Shown one piece after another: positions 1 through 9,652 of a DNA stretch of 64,000 nucleotides. This DNA is from Chondrosia reniformis (taxonomy: Eukaryota; Porifera; Demospongiae; Chondrillida; Chondrillidae), in NCBI GenBank assembly GCA_947172415.1, contig OX359199.1:1142001-1206000 (forward strand), in the 5' to 3' direction. The translations under genes and the position numbers were made by a program. Under the pieces are notes generated by a model. It had not been told where the DNA came from and made no database searches. It worked only from the letters and a program-made list of their open reading frames with translations. Position 1 is the stretch's first letter; the number at the start of each line of letters is the position of its first letter.

Positions 1-555
1 AGAATTCTGAGCCGTCAATCCATAACTCTACCCCGCTTCATAAGTTGGAAAAGCCAGCTTCTTTTCATTTTGTTGATTATGTTGGGCCAGGTAATCATCA
101 GTGCTATCTGGTTGGCAGCGGAACCTCCAAATGTGAGAACAACAGTTTTGGAAGATTTTGAGAAGGTTGAGCTTCATTGCGCTGCTAATCCACTCATTGG
201 GGTCTCAATTACACTTGTCTACAATGCCATTTTGTTGTTTGCATGTGTTGTTTTTACCATATTGACCAGAAAGGTCCCTCCAGAATACAACGAAGCTAGA
301 ATCATACATGCGACAGTTCTGGTACTGCTAGTAATGTGGATAGCCTTTATTCCAACATACTATGCTACCTATGCTATGGGAGATAGATTCATCATCAAAA
401 CCAATGTCATTGCCATCTTGTTGACTGCTTTTGTTCTTCTCTTTTTCTTCATCATTCACAAGATCTTTGCCACAATTTGTGCCTTGAAGAAACAAAAAAC
501 AAGTAGCGCACCAGCATACAGTGGAAACATGTCTAATGACATACCGGAAACATAA
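1..555 (+). CDS. Class C (metabotropic glutamate-like) GPCR, C-terminal part
   Basis: Frame 1 is open from the first base to the stop at 553-555, giving about 184 residues; the 5' part lies off the window. The start reads as intracellular loop 2 running into TM4, with PRFISWKSQ followed by a hydrophobic stretch and EPP, as in mGluRs. TM5 follows a conserved Cys (HCAANPLIG) and ends in TRKVPPEYNEAR, the class C loop-3 signature (mGluR: TRNVPANFNEAK). TM6 contains WIAFIP and TM7 follows. The cytoplasmic tail is short, about 25 residues. The family consists of dimeric receptors with an extracellular Venus-flytrap domain; ligand and subtype cannot be judged from this piece. Class membership is secure from the loop-3/TM6 motifs; GABA-B-like is less likely. 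Confidence 0.9.
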   Translation, partial: RILSRQSITLPRFISWKSQLLFILLIMLGQVIISAIWLAAEPPNVRTTVLEDFEKVELHCAANPLIGVSITLVYNAILLFACVVFTILTRKVPPEYNEARIIHATVLVLLVMWIAFIPTYYATYAMGDRFIIKTNVIAILLTAFVLLFFFIIHKIFATICALKKQKTSSAPAYSGNMSNDIPET

Positions 556-1022
556 AGGCTTAGGATTTGCTGACTATTAGAATTTAAATCAAATCACCAA
601 CTTGTCCAATTAATGTACAGTAACCTTCATGCACTCACACATGTTTCATAGTAGTAGATTGTGAAATACAAGGTTACAATGATATGAATCTGGAGTTTCG
701 TAGCCACTTGCATATGTATTACCAGTATTTTACATAAGATGCACAAATATTACACAATCTACATTTTGCATCACTTTTCTGCTGAAATCTAAATACTACA
801 GGTATGCATATTATGCAACCCCGCATATACTAAATATCATCTCTACATCAGAATACAGTAAGCAGTAATTATATATAGAAATTTATCATTTGAAATAAAT
901 AATGTACATTTATGTGAAACAAAATAAAAAAATAGATCAAAAATAATCTAGTATATATATATATATACCTTAGTATATTGTAACTTGCACTGTATATAGT
1001 AAAATAGAACTGTACAGAATGG
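556..1022. other. 3' flank between convergent GPCR and centrin genes
   Basis: AT-rich non-coding stretch that must hold both 3' UTRs, since the two genes converge. Near 968-999 is a copy, on the minus strand, of a motif dispersed in this window (CAGTGCAAGTTACAATATA followed by CTAAGG); another copy is at 49338-49365. Nothing else recognised. Confidence 0.5.
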
Positions 1023-1881
1023 TCAAATTTGAAAGGTATATAAACTGGTTTTCATTAAAATATTCATAAACTCTTCCTTGCTGACCTTGCCATCTCCGTC
1101 CTGATCTGCCTGATAAATCATATCATCAAGTTCATCATCTTGCAAATCCACTTTCAAATCTTTACAGAGTTGTTTCAGATCCTTCAATGTTATAAAGCCA
1201 TCCTTATCTTTATCCATCAGGGAAAACCCCAGGGATATTTCTTCATGAACATCAAAGGCATCACCTTGGCAGGAAGACACTATTTGTAGAAACTCTTCAA
1301 AATTAATGTTCATTGATGCTTTTCCAGACTTTTCAATTTGTTCTGAAATAAGGGACTACAGAGAACAAACGTGAACCTATTATAAACACTTGTTAGAGGT
1401 GCATGAAGTACATTGAAGTATCCCTTAAAATGAGCAAACTATACAGAGATCGGCAATTGGCAGCATTCTAAAGATTCATATGTACATAGATATACAATCA
1501 CTACAAATAAAATTGATTATCTTTGAGCCTCAGCAAGACTACATTGCTAATAAAGACATTGAGTTTCAGGTCAAAACATTCAATTTCTGTATCCAAGTAG
1601 CTGTTCAAAGACAATCAATTTCTACTTTATGAACACAACAAGTACAGTGACTATTTTTGTATGATAAAACCATCATTCTCCAACTCCTGATAATCTCTGT
1701 AATTGAAGAAGTATGGCTGTAGTGTTACCTCTATCAGTTCTCTTGCTTGTACAAATCCTAGTGCTGTCATAGCTCTAATGACGTCATCTGGTAAGATGAA
1801 CCCGTTCTTACTTGGATCATACACATCAAAGACAAATTTCAAATCTCTCTTTTCCTGATCAGAGAGAGGGAGTGACGCCAT
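1023..1881 (-). CDS. Centrin-like EF-hand protein, two exons
   Basis: Exon 1 is 1881-1729 (donor GAG|gtaaca) and exon 2 is 1355-1023 (acceptor ctgtag|TCC). The phases agree and give about 161 residues. The N-terminal half has LSDQEKRDLKFVFDVYDPSKNGFI and MTALGF, like the centrin first EF-hand and its MRALGF helix. The second half carries a loop DKDKDGFITLKDL and a canonical last loop DQDGDGKVSKEEF. It ends in MKTSLYTFQI, close to the KKTSLY terminus of centrins. Centrins are calcium-binding proteins of centrioles and basal bodies and also take part in DNA repair and mRNA export complexes. The first loop (DPSKNGFILPDD) looks degenerate for calcium. The short N-terminus lacks the basic leader of centrin-1/2, so the exact paralogue is left open. 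It is divergent from the next gene with 84 bp between start codons. Confidence 0.85.
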
Positions 1882-1965
1882 TTTTAGTTGCCCGCAAATT
1901 GGACTTTTCCCTAGGGTTTTACCCGCATTCTATACGCGTCAGCCCATAAAGAAGGGCCATAGAGA
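1882..1965. promoter_or_regulatory. Shared bidirectional promoter of centrin-like gene and GID8
   Basis: Only 84 bp separate the two divergent ATGs (1881 on minus, 1966 on plus). Both 5' UTRs and core promoters must fit here, or start sites must lie inside the neighbour. The stretch is less AT-rich than its surroundings and has no clear TATA box. Confidence 0.6.
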
Positions 1966-2697
1966 ATGATGAGTGGTTCCAACTCAAAGAAGACGCCTTC
2001 GCCCACTTCGAAGGACGAAGAAAAACAACAAATTGATGAATGGATGTCAAAGATTAATAAATATCAAATCTCTCGGACAGTTTTAGATCAAGTTGTTATG
2101 GATTATTTAGTCCGTGAGGGATTCAAAGAAGCCGCTGTTAACTTTGCCTCAGAAACTAGTGCCAGATTGCCTTCAATTGACCCTGGAATCATGGACCAGC
2201 AGACCGCCATTAGGAACGCTGTAGAGAGCGGCGATATCCCAAAAGCCATGAAAATGGTAAATGATTTAGATGCCGAAGTACTTGACACCAAACCCTGTCT
2301 ATACTTCCACCTGCAACAACAACGACTATTAGAATACGTTAAAGAGGGTCGTGTGGACAAGGCGCTTGAATTTGCTCAGAATCAATTAGCATCATGCGCT
2401 GAAAACAATCCAGAAGTTTTAAAGGAACTGGAGAAAGCAATGACTCTGTTAGTCTTTGATAAAACTGCCCAAGTACAGTCAGGCGCCGCTTTGGAGATGC
2501 TGCAACTATCTCAGAGAATGAAAGTGGCTAGCGAGCTGAATGCTGCCATTATAGACCAGCAAAGCATTGCTGTACCAGACAGGCTAACGGCCCTTATTAA
2601 ACTCATTCTCTGGTGTCAAGATATATTGGAGAAAAAGAACATTAAAGTCCCAAAGCTAAATGATATTTCTACAGGAGTAATATCTTCAGATTCATAG
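1966..2697 (+). CDS. GID8: GID8/TWA1 homologue, LisH-CTLH-CRA protein
   Basis: Single-exon 243-residue protein, close to the family length of about 228. The order is LisH (about residues 38-70, VVMDYLVREGFKEAAVNFA), CTLH (about 76-133, IRNAVESGDIPKAMKMVNDL then HLQQQRLLEYVKEGRVDKALEFAQ) and a C-terminal CRA region with ELEKAMTLLVFD. GID8 (TWA1) is a scaffold subunit of the CTLH/GID E3 ubiquitin ligase and joins RANBP9 to the catalytic MAEA-RMND5 pair. The start could be M1 or M2; both are adjacent codons. The gene is divergent from the centrin-like gene and has no introns in the coding part. Identity is firm because these motifs and the CRA end are highly conserved. Confidence 0.95.
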   Translation: MMSGSNSKKTPSPTSKDEEKQQIDEWMSKINKYQISRTVLDQVVMDYLVREGFKEAAVNFASETSARLPSIDPGIMDQQTAIRNAVESGDIPKAMKMVNDLDAEVLDTKPCLYFHLQQQRLLEYVKEGRVDKALEFAQNQLASCAENNPEVLKELEKAMTLLVFDKTAQVQSGAALEMLQLSQRMKVASELNAAIIDQQSIAVPDRLTALIKLILWCQDILEKKNIKVPKLNDISTGVISSDS

Positions 2698-2920
2698 AAC
2701 TTATGATTTTGTGCAATTTATGTGAGATTATTGTTAATTAATATTAATTGTGGAGTTCATCAAATTTTATTATAGCCACACCTTATACTCCAGCCTCCAG
2801 CTGGTGCACGACGAATCAAAATTCCTTTAAGATAAGATAGTGTTATTTATGCTGGGGCACCCCTTAGCCCCATTGACTAATTACAGTGGGCCCAGGTTAC
2901 AATAGAGATTAGTTATAATA

Positions 2921-3236
2921 GGGAGTGGTATGGATATATATAAATAATAGAGAGTGGTGTGGATATATATAAATAATAGAGAGTGGTGTGGATATATATA
3001 AATAATAGAGAGTGGTGTGGATATATATAAATAATAGAGAGTGGTGTGGATATATATAAATAATAGAGAGTGGTGTGGATATATATAAATATATAATAGG
3101 GAGTGGTGTGGATATATATAAATATATAATAGGGAGTGGTGTGGATATATAATAGGGAGTGGTGTGGATATATATAAATATATAATAGGGAGTGGTGTGG
3201 ATATATAATAGGGAGTGGTGTGGATATATATAAATA
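2921..3236. repeat. Minisatellite, about 29-bp unit
   Basis: About eleven imperfect head-to-tail copies of a unit reading GAGAGTGGTGTGG plus an ATATATAAATAATA stretch. Later copies alternate between a longer unit and a shorter one lacking part of the AT tract. Open frames on the minus strand are repeat artefacts. Confidence 0.95.
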
Positions 3237-3568
3237 CAGATGAAAAAAACTAAGGGGAAATAATTCATTAAAATAAATATTTGAGTACATGAGCAGATAA
3301 TTTTTCTACAATTTTACACACCTGTTTGTCTTCAATAGCATTGTTTTTAGGATATACGCATGTACTTGCAATAGATTGTAAATACCACTTAGTCTCATAT
3401 GCGTGTGCTAACTCGTGTACGTGTTTTAGACTGCTGTTGACGAGCAAAAATTGATCACGAGTTGCAAACACTCCAGTTTTGAAAGAAGCTGCACAGCTGT
3501 ATAGCTAGAACGTGTATGCGTTATATATAGTGAAGTAAAGGTCTAGGTCCAGTCCATTAATCCACAAA

Positions 3569-5144
3569 ATGATGGAAAGTAAGTAAAGTGGTAATTTGTA
3601 TAGACGAACTATTATATGTATTGTTAAGTTTACATTTCACTCAATTAGCGTGTTCTTGGATGTTTCATATACACCACTAATAACTTTATTCAATTCAGAT
3701 TACCCTCCAACGGCCCAATCCGCCCCGTATGGATATCCAGCGCAGCCTCAAGCGCTCGGACCCGCGTATGCTCCGCCTCCCTATGTTGCTGCCACTGGTA
3801 AATATAAGCTCAATACAATCGTACGGTGACGTTGAAATTTACCAGCTGAAAGTTTCTCAATGTTCTATCAATTGCTATGCACGAATAATCTATAACACAC
3901 CTAACTATGTATTATAGCTAATACATATACAGTGCTTGTTTGTTTACCTTATATAGTGTATATTTGTGTATTTTTTTTGTTTAAATATGTATAATATGCT
4001 GTTTCCCTTCAGCTCCACAACAAGCTATCCAGATGGCCCCACCAGCGCAGAATACTCAATCTGTCAATGTTAGCACAATTATGCATTATATACATATGTA
4101 TGTATGTACATACGTATATATATCATACTGTGCATGCAGAGATACGTAGTTACACAATTATAGGTGTACATTAAATTAATGAGTATATGTACCAAATAAC
4201 TAATTAATGAGTATATGTACCAAATAACTAATTAATGAGTATATGTACCAAATAACTAGTCTAAGAGTTCTGTAATCAAAATGTCTATATAGGTGGGAAA
4301 ATTTAAACATTATATATACAGGAATATTGATCTTATTAATAATAAATATGTTGCTTTCCCAATACTTTACATTTCACTGTTTAAGAATATAGTTGATTAT
4401 AGTTGGTAACAATAGATTTCTGAAGCATACACACTGTGCAGGTCTAGATCTGTATCGTATATTCTTCTTATATATTCTGTTGTATGTTGTATGTATACAG
4501 AACAGTACAGCCGTGGTTATAAATCAAGCTATAGGACAGCCAGATCCTGATTACACTGGTAAGGCTACAACTGCTCTGGTGTTGGCCATCTGTGGCCTCA
4601 TCTGCTGTGGTGAAGGTCTCATCCCACTGCTTTGCCTCATACCAGCTCTTATCCTGGCCATTTTTGTAAGTAAATATGTATATACTATAGATTGAGAGTA
4701 GCCACAGCCACAAAGTATGTATATATAATTATAACTCACATGTAGGACCAAATCTAGTGCATGCATGATAATCTTTTCTTAGTTTTAGGTTTAGTTCCCC
4801 TATAGGCTCTTTTACAGAATAGGCATAGCATGTAGGAAAATGGTATCTTAGATTTTTCATGGATATATTTACATGCAAGAATAGTAACTGTATCCTTTAA
4901 TAGGAATTACTAAGTTTAAAGTCATGTAATATTTCTCACAATATTTTTAACAGTTTGTAATATTCATTACCTTTTAAAGGCTCTTTGCAACCCAAGAGGT
5001 GAGAGTGCCAATAGACAAGCTTGCTGGAGCATTGCACTCACTGTTTTCTCTGGAATTGGAATGATTGCCATTACAATAGCCGCCATTGTTGTTCCAATTG
5101 TAGTTGTAGTACAGTCTGCTGTCACTGCTTATAATATTGCCTAG
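3569..5144 (+). CDS. Small Pro/Tyr-rich two-helix membrane protein, five exons
   Basis: Exons 3569-3578, 3699-3797, 4013-4068, 4501-4665 and 4980-5144 join in phase with GT-AG borders to give 164 residues. The N-terminal third is a proline/tyrosine-rich cytosolic-type region (YPPTAQSAPYGYPAQPQ, YAPPPY, then MAPPAQNTQ). The C-terminal part has two hydrophobic segments, one beginning ALVLAICGLICCGEG and the other ISIAL-like to VVPIVVVVQ, separated by a short loop with CNPRGESANRQ. The layout, a Pro-rich head followed by two helices, resembles dispanin/CD225-type or proline-rich transmembrane proteins, but no family signature is certain, so no function is given. The first coding exon is only ten bases. 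Its fourth intron carries a family-B repeat. Confidence 0.75.
4172..4257. repeat. Three-copy 28-bp tandem repeat in intron 3
   Basis: Three near-identical copies of a unit built on TTAATGAGTATATGTACC and AAATAACTA. Confidence 0.9.
4784..4860 (-). mobile_element. Dispersed repeat family B, copy 1
   Basis: Reverse complement of a sequence with CATTTTCCTACATGC, CCTATTCTGTAAAAG and CCTATAGGGGAAC. The same words in the same order occur at 25262-25460, 28625-28830 (degraded), 38244-38400 and 63017-63130. This copy is truncated and sits in the fourth intron of the small membrane protein gene. Class not determined; short and non-coding. Confidence 0.8.
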
Positions 5145-5409
5145 AGTGAGGGCTGTGGAGCATATCAAAAGACCATCTTGTTTTGATGTGTTACTGGGCA
5201 ACATCAATATCACACTATGACAATACTAATTAAAAAAATTATATATAAAGTCAATTATATTTAAATTTTCAGCTGCAAATTGTATTTATTTGTGTATTTT
5301 GGTTGATGAACTTTCATAAAATGTCTGAATATATCATGGTTGCATTATACTACAACACCTCTATATAGATATAGGGCCACAGCTATATATTACTCCCAAA
5401 ATAATAATA

Positions 5410-5525
5410 TTACACAATCACATACAATGTCCCCGCAGCATTATTACACAATCACAAATGTCCATGCAGCATTATTACACAATCACAAATGTCCCCAAAG
5501 CATTATTACACAATCACAAATACAG
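5410..5525. repeat. Tandem repeat, about 31-bp unit
   Basis: Four imperfect copies built on the word ATTATTACACAATCACAAA with a variable linker (tgtccccgcagc and variants). Non-coding. Confidence 0.85.
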
Positions 5526-5929
5526 CATATATCATTATTTCCGGCTTCCAAACTATCGACATAATACATTAAGTGATGGTGAAATGCTAAAGATATTATA
5601 TATAGGAATTTAAAGTAACACTTGATATATTAGCAACCAGAAATAGGAGCATATGAAAAAAGCAAAATGCGGCCGCATTAGGTTTCGAACACACGCTATA
5701 TATGTACCAACATTTGTTATGCAATAATTTACAAGAGTATACTAAATGCTTATAAAATTAGATCGTTTTTGTTTGACAATTCTGAAATATACGTACATAC
5801 TATTACAGTACGTAGTTCTAAAAATACTATTACAGTAGTTTTAAAAATTACATATACTGTACTGAATTTTAAAAAGGAAACATGTTGAACAAACAATAAA
5901 TAAAAGTTCTTAAATTTGTTCTTCAGCTT

Positions 5930-6770
5930 TGTTTCTTCTCCTTTGAGAGTTTCCTGGATTGTTGTAACTGTACTTCACTCTGCATCAACTTTACTGAGTG
6001 TAAAGTTGATCCCAGGGCACACCACGTGGAGGTAGAAGTACTTCGTGCCCCAAAAGGCCTCCGGGTTCTCAACTCTGTTTGACACTTCCACTACTTGCGT
6101 CGTAAGAGAAGTTGCACGGGGACAATCCGGCGTACCTGACTGCCCTATGACCAGTTACTAGTCCTGTACTGCCTCACGCTACGGACAGAACAAGCCCGAC
6201 CCTGGCGGACCACAAACTCCCACCAATGAGAATCATCATGTGCACACAACGCAGCTTGAGAACACTGTACACAGACTTTAGCTCATTGGGATCGGCCAGG
6301 TTGCTTTAGAGTAGGGACCCATCGATGAACTATATAAAAAGAAAAGAATAAAGAAAAATAAATATATGCACAATCACAATAGCACGCATGCATAAATTAA
6401 TAATGCAAATCCAAATGCAAATGCAAATGCCAATGTCTTCCAAACCAACCTGATGCGGCAGCCTACAATAGCTTCCTGACCGACTACGTAGTGGCACTGG
6501 ACCACGCCAACCTCCAGGTACGGGTCGTATAGCAAGAATCCGCAAGTGCCAATTTAACACACAAGCAGGATTAATAGTGAGATACATCTCCAGGCACTAA
6601 CCCATAGATAGAGAGACCACCCCACTATACGAACACCGATGACCCTTCGGATAGGCATGTACCATGACTCGTGCTCCAAGCATGGTTTTCGCATCGATCC
6701 ACACCAAAGTAGACCTCCAGAGTTGATGGCCACGGAGGCCAAAGACTGAAAATTTCCTGGACTATTTATT
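5930..6770. other. GC-rich unassigned segment between AT-rich flanks
   Basis: This 0.8-kb stretch is markedly richer in G and C than its surroundings. It opens with a perfect hairpin, 11-bp arms 5984-5994 and 6000-6010 (ATCAACTTTAC) around a five-base loop. Minus-strand frames of 62 and 85 codons occur, but none resembles a known protein and the reading frame changes repeatedly. It could be a structured non-coding RNA, a fragment of transferred organelle DNA, or a decayed exon cluster. No rRNA or tRNA signature was found. Confidence 0.4.
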
Positions 6771-7814
6771 AGAAAATGTCGGCGGGAAGCATTGTGAACT
6801 TGGCGGAAAATCGTGGAAGCAAAATTTTGTTATTTGTTTTCGAGATCTATCTCTGGAACAATAGACAACATGCAGTACATGACCCGGCCTATTCAGCAAG
6901 TTGTTATTGTTCTATTGAGGTCCAACTCACAAACATGCATCTCTATTCAGCGAAGCATCATAGCATGTCAAGTCTAAATTAATAGCTATCAGTTATCGTG
7001 ATTGAAGCGTTAATGTTTTCAATTATCTGCAACGCTTGCCTTCAAAGCTCTTATGAGTGCATAAGTAAGCGAGTAAATGACTTGTAAATCTTTACGTTTG
7101 TATGTCATATTATTTTGACTTTTAAATCTTTATAATTAAAACCTCAAGTTTCAATGTTATAGTTCTACATAAACCCTTTGAGAATACAGCTATATAGCTG
7201 TGGATAGAAAACTTTTAAACTTTAGATATGAACGTTTTAAAAAATAAAAGAGCATAAATTGATTTTATAATGTATATAGATTACTCATGGTTCTCCAACA
7301 CGATGAACTGATATTTTGCACAAAGATTCTTGTCTCTTTGATTATTTATTACATATTGCTCAATTAGTGAAATCAAAATGGCGGTTGTTCGATTCTGCAA
7401 ATGAAAATTGACACCACAATCTGCGAAAGAAGAGAGATACACTATGAATCACGATCAATGGCCTACATTATGTGTAGCCTATATATAGAATGGCACAGGT
7501 TAGTTGAATGCAACTTTAAGTTTTAAAATTTTCATTTCCTTATATACATTAACAGTGTTTCTTTTTTTCTTTTATTCTTTGTGGCATTTTTTCAGAATGC
7601 CCTAGCTGTAGACATTTTAATTTGATGGATGAACAATGTTTGTGATATGTTACAAATAGCTCTGCTTTGAGTGTGAGTTTTTGGCATATACAGTATCATT
7701 CAAATTGCTAAATGTCTCTGTATATTGTGTGTATGACAAGTCCTGCCCAGCTGGTAGAATTCCCAAGCTTGTAGCTAATAAGCTAGTAATTAGTAAATTA
7801 ACACTCTAACTGTT

Positions 7815-7935
7815 CAAAAACTTAAATTGGCTCTACAGCTGTTGCTATGGCAATGATATTTTAACTTTACAGCTGTTGCTATGGCAATGTTATTTTAACT
7901 TTACACCTGTTGCTATGGCAATGGTGTTTTAACAT
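7815..7935. repeat. Three-copy tandem repeat, about 34-bp unit
   Basis: Three imperfect copies built on CTGTTGCTATGGCAATG followed by a T-rich linker TTTTAAC. Confidence 0.9.
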
Positions 7936-8082
7936 TTTATGCTGTACAATTATTATGGTGCTGTTTCCTTGACAACCTAGTAGCCATTGTAGCAATTATT
8001 AAGGAAAATGGTTAACTCTTCAATTCCATTCATTAACACTTGTATTGTAATCTTACTACTCTGAAATAATGAAGTTAGTAGT

Positions 8083-8400
8083 AAAGAGATGGCAGTGCAG
8101 TAACTTAACAGTTGGTAGCACATCTGGAAGAAGTAATGAACCAAGATAGTGTGATCATACATATGATGAGGCATACAGCACTGGGCATACAGACAATTAA
8201 GTGACTTAACCATGGACATCACTTCTGTGTTTGGGTGCACTTGGATGACAGCTAAAGTATAGGGACAATGCATCCATTTGTGTGTATGATTAAGTCACTC
8301 AATTTTCAATATACCACTTGTCTTATCACATGATTGCTGTCTCGTTTCATTACTTCTTCAGATATACTAGCATCTGTTGCCGCACTTGTACTCTCTTCCT
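8083..8400. mobile_element. Fold-back MITE-like element, family C, copy 1
   Basis: The left part (TCTGGAAGAAGTAATGAA, then AAGATAGTG, then GATCAT) reappears inverted at the right (TTCATTACTTCTTCAGATA preceded by CACATGATTG and GTCTCG), so the element is an imperfect inverted repeat of about 0.3 kb. It has no coding capacity. A relative lies at 58508-58735, including the inner word TGACTTAACCAT and GTTTGGGTGCA. Confidence 0.7.
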
Positions 8401-9652
8401 GTTTTAATTTCATTCTTGGAATATTTTTATTTAACTTATGCAATAGCTTATACAGCTGTATATTCTCAATTTTAATTTGTTAAATAGATAACGAAACTTC
8501 TGTGATTGTGTGTCTGTTCATGGTAACTGACATTCATTCCTCCTCATGTGCATGTTTTTGTTATTGCTAAGCTTATAATAAGTTTTGTATAATATGCGCC
8601 GATGATGGGTTCATGTAGCCTATTGTCTTATTCCTCTCATTAACTGTCAACTTATACAGCCTGGAATAATGGATGTCTATACAGAGTATTATAGCAGTAT
8701 ACTGTATATAATTAGCATAATACTCAATACACTATTTTCGTACATGCTATATCCATCTACTTTAGAGTAATAGGCCTATAGGGAACAATAAACCTAATGA
8801 GAACATGTACACATGTTTATGGAATGCCTCATACTAGTGTTCACTGCCTAAATAAAATGTCAGGGCTAGATCAAGCCCTAAAATACGAGCCTTTCCCCCA
8901 ATCATATAATTTAATTTGACCTATAGCTACGTACGTATGTACATTCCATTTGAATTCATAAATTGAATTTCATCATGAGTCTTATTTCACACTTTTAGTA
9001 CCATATTTATCACTATAATCCTAATTTTACATGTATACCTCCCTCAACTAAATTACAATATTTTTTAAGTTCAGACAATACTTAAGTCATTAATTTTATG
9101 TATAATCTTAGACAATCCCTTTTATCTCCATCATAATTTATTGTAAACACCCTCACCAATCTTTTTTGTGACTAATAAGCCAAACCTGACTGGTCAGCTT
9201 GTACTGATAGTCACTTTAATAATAATAATAATAATAATATGTCAATATATATAACTATGTTGCATGGATTTTTCTTTTTCAAATGATGAGTTACTGTGAT
9301 GGTTGGAGATGACAGGCCTGTGCATGGGTGGGTTCATAATGTATACGTATGAATAAAAAAGCAAAATGATTTTGATACTGAATGCATTCAATACATTAAT
9401 TCAATTGTTGTATTCTATAGCTTGTTATTATAATAGTCCTATTATTATTATACCTATTGATCAAGCTTTCAATCAATGATCGTAAGTAAATATACATATA
9501 AATGTATGCATGTTTTTATATGTACCATTTCATATATATAATAATACTTATGTATATGTATATATGTATATACGTATATACAGTACAAGTTGCAATATAT
9601 ATATGTACAGATACCAAATTAGGTTGTATTATTGTTGTCGCTCCTAAGGAGA

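Larger units (their letters stand above)
6771..9652. other. Intergenic, no gene recognised
   Basis: AT-rich sequence with only short chance frames. It holds a three-copy tandem repeat, a fold-back element (both listed separately), an AAT microsatellite near 9219-9238, and just before the next gene a motif copy (tacagtacaagttgcaatatata, near 9580). Confidence 0.6.

Noticed and set aside
2909-3290. Two minus-strand frames of 119-125 codons rich in His-Ser-Leu-Tyr-Ile
   Set aside because: They are translations of the 29-bp minisatellite and have no start context or non-repeat part.
5675-5700. GGTTTCGAAC resembling a tRNA B box
   Set aside because: No A box or acceptor stem within range, so not called a tRNA or SINE.
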